NCBI RefSeq assembly: GCF_043641665.1
Contig: NC_092193.1
Span: 5,918,001-5,982,000, forward strand
DNA: 64,000 nucleotides
Direction: 5' to 3'
Source of the DNA: Enoplosus armatus
Taxonomy: Eukaryota > Chordata > Actinopteri > Centrarchiformes > Enoplosidae
In this document: in pieces, positions 46,563 to 56,420 of the stretch
Position numbering within the stretch: position 1 is the stretch's first letter
Layout of the letters: every line of letters starts with the position of its first letter
Notes under the pieces: model-generated
The model's input: only the letters and a program-made list of their open reading frames with translations
Told to the model about the DNA's origin: nothing
Database searches by the model: none
Position numbers and translations under genes: made by a program

Positions 46563-46568
46563 TTTATT
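46563..46568 (-). promoter_or_regulatory. Candidate ctsz polyadenylation signal
   Basis: AATAAA on the minus strand, about 640 nt after the ctsz stop. Accepting it would place the repeat at about 46710-47060 inside the 3' UTR. Confidence 0.3.
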
Positions 46569-46709
46569 TAAATTCAGTGTTAAGCTTGTAAAATTCATGG
46601 GGAAAGCTCTAAAACTGCATGAATGAATGAATTATGAAAATGAATGCATTAATTACAGGTTTAACACGAGTGGACATCAAAATGGAGCTAATCTTTCCTC
46701 CTCTAACTT

Positions 46710-47060
46710 TAAGTAATAATTTGACAGTTTAGGAAGTGAGCTTATTCGCTTTCTTGCCGAGAATTAGATGAGAAGAACAATACCACTCTCGTGTCTGTAA
46801 GGAAAATATGTAGCTGGAACGGTATAGCGGTAAGCTTAGCTTAGCATAAGACTGGAAACAGGGGGAAATGGCTATCGTGGCTCTAAACCTCTAATGCTCA
46901 ATAATGAACTTATTCTGTACAAAAACCAAAGTGTGAAAATTACATGTTGTGGTTTTACGGGGAGTGGTTTGGCAAACAATTTCTTGGCCTGAATCAGTTG
47001 CCTGGCAACCAGCTGAGACTCCAGGAAGTTATTGCTCCCGTCCAAGACATAGTTTGGCAA
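46710..47060 (+). repeat. TTAGCTTAGCATA-type dispersed repeat, copy 2
   Basis: Contains cttattcgctttcttgccga, gcttagcataagactggaaa and tgtggttttacggggagtgg, parallel to 5220-5720. Confidence 0.6.
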
Positions 47061-47209
47061 AAACCTTGTTGGTTTTATAATTTGGTTTTATAACAAAACA
47101 AATTTCCTAAAATGTTGAACTATTCCTTTAATTTTTCCAAATTATCAAAAGTTAGTTAAAAAAAACAAACAGCCATGACAAAATTATCTTTCTATCAATA
47201 ATGATGCAT

Positions 47210-47323
47210 CTATGTTACAATGGGGTCTCCATATGCACAGTTTTTCTCAATACCCAGGTTGAACCAATTGCCTTTTCGTCCTTTATAGGCACTGGTGACT
47301 ATTCTTGCCCAGCCATGTTCTCC
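47210..47323 (-). CDS. ctsz: ctsz terminal coding exon 6
   Basis: It encodes [36 protein letters not shown] and T, then TAG. The human protein ends GDPIV, so this one is a residue longer. The acceptor is cttttcag. Confidence 0.94.
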   Translation of the reverse strand, partial: GEHGWARIVTSAYKGRKGNWFNLGIEKNCAYGDPIVT

Positions 47324-50300
47324 CTGAAAAGAAAAGAAAACAAACATTATTTATTCTGCAATGAATGACTTAATTACAAATGACTTCTTAAAAATATGTA
47401 GTGAAGTGAAGTTGTTAGCTCCTGCTGATTTATGTCAGACTGAGAGCAGGCTGAGCAGGCAGGGTGTGTTGCAGGGAGAGAAAGAAAGAGACCAACCCAA
47501 AACTCCCCCCAGGAGTTCCTGACAATCCAGTATTCAGTCCCGTCCTCCGCCACACCCCAACCAGCCACAGACACAATGTGATTCGGCAAAGACAGGGGGT
47601 GAAACTCTGAGAAGATCCCTCCAGAGTATTCCTCCAGGCCCTCGGTGGCCATCAGGGCACAACTGAAAGACGGAGTGAAGAGAAGAAGTCCTTCAATCAG
47701 CTGCAGCAAAATCTTACACGTCTCCTTTTTTTTCGCTTGATCACTAAAATGTGATTATGAATCATAGAAAGAACATTTCTATGGGCTCAAATAAGGGTCT
47801 AAATCTAGACTTTTTTTCTTTGGCCGTGCTTTTGTCTGTAAAAGCAGGACCAACGTTTGTCCTTGTAACTTAAATGTTTGAGTTTCACACAGTTTTCTGC
47901 TCTGAGTCTGCAGTCAGATGTTCACAAAAGCAGTTTCAGTTTCCCCCTGTAGGGCCTTTGTATAACTTCCCCACTGACATACGTACCAATGTCACAAATT
48001 CTCAGTTCTTTTCATGGTTAGACATATTTTTTACTCATAAAATGTCTCATACAGTGTTTATAAATAGTGAGTTACAGTTACAGGTCAGCTTTTGAACTTC
48101 TCCATGTCACAATCCTATTAACTCTTATTTAAGCACAAACATTTCAAATGACAACTGATGAGTTTTTGAAAAGTTTGATCCAACACATCTGCAGGTATTA
48201 GAAAAGCAAATGGAAGACTTTTTAAGACCTTGTTAATACTGCATGGGATTAATTTAAAGACAATATAAAAGCTGTCGCAGACAGAACTTTACTAAGAGAA
48301 TAACAGCTAATGTGAGACGTTAAATTATAAATGGACAGGATGAGGAAAAGAACATCAGTAAATGACATTTTAAAAAATGACATGAAGCTCAGTTGTGTTA
48401 ATTAAAGTGAACACATGGTCAAATATATACCTCTGTATGTAAGATATAAGGTCAATACTTTAAATTAATATAGTTTACTGTATTTTAAGACTTATCTGAG
48501 TGAAATAAAATGATACTCAGTGCTGTTACGTTTCTCAAAGTTTTAAAAAGACAATTAAATATGTATCTACCGATAAAAACTTCACTATGATTAAGAATTA
48601 CTCTGTGAAAAGTTTAGGCTGAATCTCTTACTTCACATGGAGGCTGTAGGTGGATGGATAATTTGAAATGACTGGGGAGGACTCTACCTGATGGGCCCGT
48701 TGGTGTAAATTTCAGCTTTCATCTCGTCTCTTCCAGAAACTTCTCCATAGTCTCCAACTTTCCACGCAGTGTAGTTCTTCACAACGGCACAGGATTCAGA
48801 TGAGCATGTGCCGCACTGGTTAAACTGCTCACACTCTGAAACAAATGGAGAAGATTATTTATGATGATTTACATCGCAGTGCGACACTCATTTTACTATT
48901 CAATCCCATACAATTTCCATGAAGTAAAATGTTGAAAAACTGCAACCTACAATGTTAGTTACATTTCCCCAATAATACTTTTTAATACTAATAATTTTTT
49001 TCCCAAAACGACGATTTAAAGATATACCTGTCCTTAAACAAACAAACATTTTACAACACTACGGCAACGTCAGTCTGAAATATAGCAACACTTTTCCACT
49101 AAAATGGATATACACTATATGGCCAGAAATATATGGCCACCAAACCATTACACCCATACGAGACTGTTGAACCAAACCCGTGGGTTTCAATGCTGTCTGT
49201 TCTTCTAGGAAGACTTTCCAGGAAATTTTGGAATCAGGCTGCAGGGATTTGCTCCCATTTAGCCACAAGAGCATTAGTGAGTTAGTTGGCCACTGATGCT
49301 GAGCGATAAGACCTGGCTCGCAGTTGGTGTTCCAGTTCATCCTAAAGGTGTTGGATGAGGTTGAGTTCTGGGCTCTGTGCAGGCCTGTCAAGTCTTCCAC
49401 ACCAAACTGAGAAAAAACATTTCTTTATGGACCTGGCTTTGTGCACGGGGGTCTTGACATATTGAAAGAGGAAAGGACCTTCTCCAAAGTAAAAAGCACA
49501 CTTTGGTATTGTATGCTGTAGCATTCAGATTTCCTTCATTGGAACTAAGGGGTCCAGGCCAAACAATGAAAATAGACAGCCCCAGACCATAAATACACAA
49601 ACACAAATATTTTTGTCCATATTTAACAGCATGCAGACTGATCAGAGTCAAAAAAGATATAAATTGTATGTTTGTTACTTTGGTTTATGGCTTGGTAGTT
49701 GTTGCAGGTTTCGTCAGGAATGCCTCGCTGGTGTGCATAGGCGTAGACTTTCAGGTGATCTCCTCCATAACAAGAACCCGCCCTCCCACAGTCTATCACG
49801 TTCTGGACTGACAGGTAGGCCGACGGCCACGTTCCTCCACGCTTGATGTTGATGCGGTCTTAGAGGAAAGAATAACAAAACCAAATACTGACAAGTTGAA
49901 ATGGTAAGCTCAGCCAGCAGGGTGGATGCTGCTCTCCATGCTCACTGCCACACTAATGTGATACTGTGTAGTCAATAAAAATAAAATATGCACATTATAA
50001 TATCTATATAACATATTGTGTGAACAAACTGTGTAATAAACATATTCTAAATACACATAATAATATCAATCCCATCTTCTGTCCATCCCTCTATTCTTCT
50101 ATCACATTCCCTCCCTTCTCCATCCTTCCCTCCGTTGCCGTGGTTACCAGCTAGTGCACTGGTGGCTCCCATGGCCCAGCAGGACCCACAGTACTGGGGG
50201 ATGTGCTGGTTCCGTGTGACGCTCACATAATTCTTCCCCTTGATGTTCCTCCAGTCCCATGACAGAGGAAGGTCCGACACCTTCACATACTCACGTGGGC

Positions 50301-51427
50301 GGGCCTGCGTCCTGAAATAAGTAAAGGATGAAGCGCATGTGTAGCTGAAATCGTTAATACTATCAAGAGAAATCAGAACAGTCAGCCCTCTTAAGGAAGA
50401 ACCACAGTAATCTTGTAATAAATATAGAAACATAGAGCAGAAACACATAATATCGCAGAAAAGTCAGATTTCAATTATACATATCCATAAGAGATTATCT
50501 TCATTTACAGCTGTAACTGTCAAGTTAATAGAGTCACAAAATCACAAAGCCATTAAGTACATTTAATCAAATTAATTTGCTTTAAATGAGTACCCTTAAC
50601 TGCCAAATCTTGTACAATTAGAGGTAATCAGTCAGGAATCATCTAAAGGACTTTTGATTAATTTAATGAGTCATTGATAATAATTACAATGCATGCCATG
50701 CAGAAAAAGCATGAAAAATTGCCTCCATGAATTTTGTGCCTCTACGAATCAATAAATCCTACAAGAATCCCTATGACAACCCTAATGGCATTTGTATTAA
50801 GTAGTCCTGATGATTGTGTAATAGAGAAGTTGGACATTTCAGAGATAACATACTGTGCTGTGGTTTATAACGATATAACGTGAGTAGTGATGATAATAGT
50901 GATGTCTAATAATAATAATAATAATATACATTACAATATGGATGGAGAACCATCCCAAGTTAATGAAGCTAGCTACCAGCGTTACATTACACCAGAGCGA
51001 GTTACTATTAACTATACTAGATTACTATAAACTCACTACTGACTACTATATAAGCCTATGGAATATTTAAACTGTACTTATATAGCGTTACTTGCAAACA
51101 GCTTGTAAGAAACACAGATAATATCCAAAGTAGCGTCGCTGTTAGCGTTAATATAACGCTAAGCTACTTCTTAAGAGTGTAACGTTAATGTTAAATGTCC
51201 AAATCACCGCTGAGGAGTAACGTTAGTCCACTCAGAGGTAAACGACCAAAGTCCAAAACATTACACTCAGAAGAAAATGTACGTTTTCTCGTCACTTACT
51301 GGACAGAGTCTGGTCTGTCGTCTCTGAAGGGTTTGTAACATGGCTCAGATAAGAGACTGGAAGAGCTACTTTGCAATGAAAATGATGCTAAACAAAACAG
51401 CAGCGGTACAGTTACTGAAGGCGCCAT
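47210..51427 (-). CDS. ctsz: Cathepsin Z (cathepsin X), complete six-exon gene
   Basis: This is a lysosomal papain-family cysteine carboxypeptidase. Six exons (128, 164, 180, 148, 166 and 114 nt) join in phase to give 299 residues (human is 303). An N-terminal signal peptide is followed by a very short propeptide with the family-typical Cys at residue 30 (EPCYKPF). The mature enzyme begins near LPLSWDWRN. The catalytic set is visible: Gln82, Cys87 (QYCGSCW), His235 (NHIVSVAGW) and Asn256 (RNSWGE). The HIP insert just before QYCGSCW is diagnostic for cathepsin Z. The start ATG at 51427-51425 has a good context (aacATGg). An intron holds a decayed Tc1-like element. Confidence 0.96.
47497..47662 (-). 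CDS. ctsz: ctsz coding exon 5 (catalytic His and Asn)
   Basis: It encodes [36 protein letters not shown] and [19 protein letters not shown]. It carries the catalytic His (NHIVS) and Asn (RNSWG). The donor GTTGGT is not ideal, but the phase and homology fix it. Confidence 0.95.
47663..48687 (-). other. ctsz intron 4
   Basis: About 1.0 kb with nothing recognised. Confidence 0.75.
48688..48835 (-). CDS. ctsz: ctsz coding exon 4
   Basis: It encodes [36 protein letters not shown] and [12 protein letters not shown] plus two bases of Ser. FNQCGTC and VGDYG are cathepsin Z landmarks. The flanking sites are tgtttcag and GTAGAG. Confidence 0.94.
48836..49678 (-). other. ctsz intron 3
   Basis: Mostly occupied by the Tc1-like remnant. 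Confidence 0.8.
49059..49650 (-). pseudogene. Degenerate Tc1-like transposase remnant in ctsz intron 3
   Basis: Minus-strand frames contain, in order, [41 protein letters not shown] and, in other frames, a C-terminal tail near the terminus cactatatggcca. These match the catalytic-end motifs of Tc1/mariner DD34E transposases. The coding frame is broken by several frameshifts and a stop, so it is inactive. Confidence 0.75.
49679..49858 (-). CDS. ctsz: ctsz coding exon 3
   Basis: It encodes [53 protein letters not shown] and YQAINQ plus one base of Lys. VIDCG, the Cys pairs and [12 protein letters not shown] match mammalian cathepsin Z. The acceptor is ctctaag and the donor is GTAACA. Confidence 0.94.
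50148..50311 (-). CDS. ctsz: ctsz coding exon 2 (active-site Cys)
   Basis: It encodes [35 protein letters not shown] and [19 protein letters not shown] plus one base of Asp. It contains the oxyanion Gln, the nucleophilic Cys and the HIP mini-loop typical of cathepsin Z. The flanking sites are ttatttcag and GTAACC. Confidence 0.96.
50312..51299 (-). other. ctsz intron 1
   Basis: 0.99 kb, AT-rich, with a short (AAT)n run at about 50907-50925. No coding feature. Confidence 0.75.
51300..51427 (-). CDS. ctsz: ctsz coding exon 1 (signal peptide and propeptide)
   Basis: It encodes the signal peptide [18 protein letters not shown] followed by a Ser-rich stretch, then [15 protein letters not shown] plus two bases of Gln. 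The donor is GTAAGT. The Cys in CYKPF corresponds to the human propeptide Cys that covalently blocks the active site. Human RGD is replaced by RDD here. Confidence 0.93.
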
Positions 51428-51639
51428 GTTGGCTCCGCCTCCCTCATCTGACGCACACACAGAGCGCCCCCTGTCGGCTGCTGTTACCACGACAACCTCC
51501 CGTGACCACCATCACATGGGCTGTTCAGTACTGTGATATTAAATTCAATATACATGAGGATGCTTTTATGACAGGAGGCTATAACTGTAAATGTATATGA
51601 CGTCCATAAAGTTTCTTTAATTGAAAAACTTTATCGAAC

Positions 51640-51960
51640 AATACGGAGCACAGTGGTGGAAGAAGTACTCAGATATTTTACTTAACTAAAAGCAATACCA
51701 TAACGTAGAAATATCCTGTTACAAGTAAAAGCCCTGCATTAAAACATTTACTGAAGTAAAAGTACAAAAGTGTCAGCATCAGAATATATTTAAAGTACAA
51801 AAAGTAAAAGTACTCATAATGCAGAATGACCCATTTTAGAAAAATGTACATTCAATTATTGAATTATAATTATGTGTACATTGATTTTAATGTTGCAGTT
51901 AGAGCAGCGCAGGTTCTGCAGGGTCAGCAGGAAACTTTTTAATAACATACTCACTTACCA
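51640..51960. repeat. AAGTACTT-type dispersed repeat, copy 2
   Basis: Begins cagtggtggaagaagtactc and includes tactcataatgcagaatgac, a repeat end I recognise from fish genomes. Confidence 0.65.
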
Positions 51961-52205
51961 GTTACAGTACAATCACATTACACCTAATGCAGGGCCTGAT
52001 GATTGGTTGGATTGTTTTTATGGATAATATGCAGCTCTTAACAAGGTTATTATATCTCAGGATGAGGCTCAACTTCAATCAAGGTCTGTGTTTGTGAAGG
52101 GGAAGCACAATTGTTTGTGCTTTTAATGATTAAAACTTAAATCAGATTAGATGTGCATTAGGCGCCTAATGAACCCTCAACAGGAACACTAGATAAATCA
52201 CTCAC

Positions 52206-52252
52206 CAGTTGTTATTTGCAGTGCGATCCATCTTCAGATTGTGGTCTTTATC
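52206..52252 (-). other. Possible distal 5' exon of ctsz or of an unknown minus-strand transcript
   Basis: A 47-nt segment lies between the acceptor tcgtcag and the strong donor GTGAGTG. It contains an ATG at 52231-52229 in a strong context (aagATGg) that opens MDRTANNN and ends in phase 2. That is the same phase as ctsz exon 1, so it could splice to ctsz exon 2. No transcript evidence is available, and chance splice-like signals are possible. Confidence 0.25.
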
Positions 52253-52539
52253 CTGACGATGATGATGATGCTGAGCAGCTCATGTACTGTAAAAGCTGCT
52301 CAGCTGTGAGAGGAAAGGTTGTTCGTGCGTTGATGGCAGTTTAAACTCCACATGATGGGCTCTAAAAATGAGTTAGATGCCTTCTGCTGGGTTGGAAAGG
52401 TATGAAGGCAAATATCAAAAGACAAATCAAAGTGACAACATGGTTTCACTCCACTGTTTTCAGAGATGTTCTGCTCAAAAATCTTTATTGAGCCTCAGCC
52501 TGTTTGATGGAAAAAATGTCATAAAATAGAGTGGTGAAA

Positions 52540-53070
52540 TATAACTAAGAACATTTATACAAGTACTGAACCTAAGTACAATTTGCCACTTTATACTTCA
52601 GAGGGAAATATTGTACTTTTTACTACATTTGTCTGACAGCTTTAGTTACTTTAATTTAAAGTTTACTTTAAATTAAAGTTTACTTTAAATTAAGGTTTTA
52701 CATACAAAACATATGAAGAGCTTAAAGAATATGATGTTTTGTTCTAGATTAAACTATCTAAATCTGAAATTAATGGATTTATTGATTAGTCGACTGACAG
52801 AAAATGAATTGTCAGCTATGTTATTAATCATTATTAAAAGTCTTACAAGGAAAATATTGCACTACTCCACTACATTCATCTGACAGCTGTAGCTGCTAGT
52901 TATTTAGGTTTGCAGGTAAAGATTTGAACACAAAACACACATCAGTACAACAATAATGATAATTCAGTAATATAATACATGTAATAATACAAATTCTGAA
53001 GGGGGAACATTCTGGATAGTGAGTACGTTTACTTTTGGTGCTTTAAGACACGTTGAAGAGAGGACCTTTC
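52540..53070. repeat. AAGTACTT-type related repeat, two diverged units
   Basis: Two blocks share ctacattcatctgacagct-like sequence (tactacatttgtctgacagc at 52621, cactacattcatctgacagc near 52870). A short 17-bp tandem repeat (tttactttaaattaaag) sits between them at 52645-52696. Confidence 0.55.
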
Positions 53071-53235
53071 CTGCAATTAAGTTATTTTTGCACAATGTTA
53101 TTGCCCACGTAAAGGAATTAACCACTGCTAATGCTACTTTGCTATTGCTCTTTCCAACTTCACATATAACCCACAGCTGACAACAATGTATTCAGGTGGA
53201 TGTTGAAGGTCATTCTGAGAAATGTAGGAACTCAC

Positions 53236-53263
53236 TGGCTGCAGTACACGTCGTTGAGAGAGG
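53236..53263 (-). other. Possible small 5' exon (minus strand)
   Basis: A 28-nt segment lies between ggtatctcag and GTGAGT, upstream of the candidate exon at 52206-52252. It would be non-coding or of uncertain frame. Confidence 0.15.
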
Positions 53264-53553
53264 CTGAGATACCACGAAAATATAAACAGCACACTTTATC
53301 ACAAAGCAAACACTGAATCATGACTCTGAACATCAGAAAATGATGATGTATGTGACAGTGAGGACGCGGAGGTTGTTCCCAGAAGGAGTCGCTAACCTCA
53401 AATAATTTATTAGTCTGCATTTAAAGCTTCAAGAAACTTCACCAAACAAACCTGACCCTAGCTGATGGATGAAAAGTTCATCTCTGACCGAGTCTTATCA
53501 ACTAAAACTGAATTTTAATCACAGACAACGCTCCTCCTCATCAAGTCACTTAC

Positions 53554-53604
53554 TCCGTGTTTTCTCTGAGAGCAGACACCGCCTGCTCCTCTTAAGAAGT
53601 GCAT
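53554..53604 (-). other. Possible 5' exon end with GTAAGTG donor (minus strand)
   Basis: An ATG at 53604-53602 opens MHFLRGAGGVCSQRKHG up to a near-consensus donor GTAAGTG. The exon could extend further upstream as 5' UTR. It is the third good minus-strand donor within 1.4 kb upstream of ctsz. Confidence 0.15.
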
Positions 53605-53755
53605 TGTGTTGAAACACAAGTGGCTGTTGTCTGCTGCAGGACCAGAGGAATGAAGTCCCGATGACCTCTGTCCTCTTAGCTCATAGCTGCTGTGTGAAAA
53701 GCTAAACTCTTCCCTGCTTTGAGGCGTCTTCAGAAGCACAAACAGTCCTCAGTAG

Positions 53756-53763
53756 CACGTGAC
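53756..53763 (-). promoter_or_regulatory. CLEAR-like E-box upstream of ctsz
   Basis: GTCACGTG on the minus strand matches the core of the TFEB/TFE3 CLEAR motif (GTCACGTGAC) that controls many lysosomal genes. It is about 2.3 kb upstream of the ctsz ATG and 0.15 kb upstream of a candidate distal exon. One 8-mer match in 64 kb can arise by chance. Confidence 0.25.
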
Positions 53764-54219
53764 CTCACAGAATGAGGCTGCTCTTCAATCTGAGTGCTGT
53801 AAGTCATTCAGGGTGTAACGTTACAAACAACACAGAGGTAATACTGTAATGTTACTAATAATCTGTCAACATATCAGTTCTGTCTGATGAGGCCGACATC
53901 CTGTGTGCATTAACATGAGCATCTTCCTGCCTTCTAATGCTGAGGAGCTATATACGCCTTGATGACACCGCTAAACAGACCGTCAGTCCTCAGTGAATGA
54001 ATGCCATTATCCTTCTTCAATCTTCAATAATAAAAGAGCTTTTAAAACTGATCTCTTACATCCAGGCAGATGATAAGACAATCAGGCGGTTGTTGCAGTT
54101 AAATCATTTCAGCTCTGTCCGTTCGTCTTGCCTTTCCAAAACAGCTCTTTGTGATTGTGATGAATATCCTGTCAAGTGGCGACAGTTTAAAAGTGAGAGT
54201 TGAAGCTTGAAGCCATGAG

Positions 54220-54980
54220 AGGATCCTGGCGCTATGGATGGTAATGTTGGTAATGAATAAAAATATCTCAACAACTGCTGCATGAATAGCCATTGCATTT
54301 TTTGCAGACATTCATGGTACCAGAAGAATGTCTAGTGCCACCAGCAGGTCAAAGTTTTCTCTTTTCCTGTGAAATATCTAAACATCTATTAAATTCAAGG
54401 GACTGGCGCAAAACTTTGTACATACATTCATCGTCCCCAGATGTTGAATCTTACGGACTTTGGTGATCCTCTGACTTTTCATCTGGTGCCACTGTGAGGT
54501 TGACATGTGTGATTTTGAGGGAAATATCTTAACAACTATTTGATGGATTTGGAGCAGACATTCATGTGCCCATCAGGATAGATTGTAATCGCTCTGGCGG
54601 TCCCTTCAACAATGAAGAACCCTATTTTATACCTTTTTAGCCATGCTAGCAGCAGGGCTCTGGGATTGGCAATGTTGGCAGGTTCACCACTTTGGTCCAG
54701 AATGAAATATCTCAACAGCTTTTGGATGCATTGCCATGAAATGTTGTCAGACATTCACGGCCCCCAGAGGATGAATCGTAAATCGACTTTGTTGATCACT
54801 GGACTTTTCCTCTTGTGCCACCTTTAGCTCAACTTTTGAGGGAATATCTTATCAACTGTAGGTTGGATTGCCATGAAATTTGGTATTGATGAATTGTAAT
54901 TACTTTTCCTTTAGTGCCGTCATCAGGTCAAAATTTGAATTTGTTCAATACTTTGGTGACCAAATACCCTAAAGACTAAT
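54220..54980 (+). repeat. Reiterated repeat (AAATATCT...CAACTATT units)
   Basis: About five diverged units, each with an aatatct(t/c)aacaact-type start, attgccatgaaat and acattcatg, followed by a gacttt..cct..gtgccac block. Unit starts lie near 54256, 54370, 54523, 54705 and 54840. Confidence 0.65.
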
Positions 54981-55994
54981 GACATTGGCATTAGCCTCAA
55001 CTGTACTTTGTATTTAGTGTTAATTACCAAATGCATGGCTGGAAAAAAAACATGTATAATTTCAAACTGTCATGTTTTAAACATTTTATAAAAACGGATT
55101 ATGAAGTATTTGTATATTTAACCAATATAGTTGACAGGTGCAAAGATCACAGAAGAACAGGAGGTTAATTCACATGTGTAGTTAAAACATGAACATCACA
55201 GACTGGAGTCACAAGGTTTCCATACGACTACAGCGATATACAGTATATCTGTCTAAATTCCAGAGGAGACGATCTGCCCGCAGCCACCGCATAAAGACAC
55301 TAAAAAGCCCACTTAAGCAGAGGCACCTTTAGAGTGCATGGAAAGTGCATCCATGTAAATATTGAGCACACACACAGTTTGGATTTCACTCGCGGATCAA
55401 TATTGAAGCAATCTGGACGTTAATTTCATTTGCACTTCTGTTCTCTTCTTCTTGGGCTGCTGCAGACGGGCAGTGTGGGATCTCCAGTGAAACAAAGTCA
55501 GCATTTAGAATGATTTTCGCCAGATTCACATGAACGTTTTAGGCTGGCACGATTTCTGTTCTGTTACATTTTCAATCAATACTCCAGTTATTCATGTCAT
55601 TTTCTACTTTTGCAAGTATTTTTCAGACAGACTAGACAGAAAGAACAAGTTTTGGGAAAAAAAAAAATCAACCTGCAGTTGAGGACTGCATTATACAGTT
55701 GAAAGCACCAGAAAAAAATGAGTAAGTTGACCTTAAGTTTAGACCTTAAGTTTTGTCAGCTGTTTTCTCTAAGGTCAAGTATGAACTGTAAAACTCCAAA
55801 AAAAAAAACTTTAGAGAATCACATCTGTAAAAGTTCTGTTTTCATTTCATCAACGTGATTCATTTTACAATCAAATAAGTTTGTGAGACGTGAAGTTTTG
55901 ACATGTGCACTCTATAATATTTTAGCAATCTAAGAAATGGATCCTGCACTGTTCAGGCTAATTATGAGGCCTCCCATCGTCTCCACTATAAACA

Positions 55995-56145
55995 TCCACC
56001 CAAAGATGTACACTATATGACCAAAAGTATGTCCAGTCATTAAACTCACGTGACTGTTGGCTTTCCACCTGATTTTGGAACCGGGCTGCAGGATTTGCTC
56101 CCATTGGGCCACAAGAGAATTAGTGAGATCCAACACTGAACATAC
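55995..56145 (-). mobile_element. Short Tc1-like fragment, second copy
   Basis: It shares the terminus tacactatatg and the segment gctgcaggatttgctccca with the element at 49059-49650, in the same orientation. Only the 3' end remains. Confidence 0.6.
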
Positions 56146-56229
56146 TATTGCTGCTGCCAGACACATTAACTTTGTAAAACTGTCCTCTTTTCTTCATGCA
56201 AGTTTCCTTTCATCAAGGAAGAAGGTACA

Positions 56230-56420
56230 GACTGAAATATCTCAAAAACTGTTAAACGGATTGCCATGAAATTTGGTACAGACATTCATGCCCCCCTCAC
56301 ATTGAACTGTAATAACTTAAGTTATCCCCGTACTTTTCCTTTAGTGGCGTCATCAGCTCAAAATTTTAATTTGTCAAGAACTAACTGATGACATTCCCAT
56401 CAGCTGCAGTTGTATATGCT
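56230..56420 (+). repeat. Single unit of the 54.2-kb repeat family
   Basis: Contains aatatctcaaaaactgttaa, attgccatgaaatttggtac and cgtcatcagctcaaaatttt, related to the units at 54220-54980. Confidence 0.6.

Larger units (their letters stand above)
42981..47209. other. mppe1-ctsz spacer including the ctsz 3' UTR
   Basis: The two minus-strand genes are separated by about 4.5 kb. It holds the second copy of the intron-3 repeat (45704-46050) and a dispersed repeat at 46710-47060. Overlapping open frames at 43698-43994 have no recognised homology. Confidence 0.6.
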
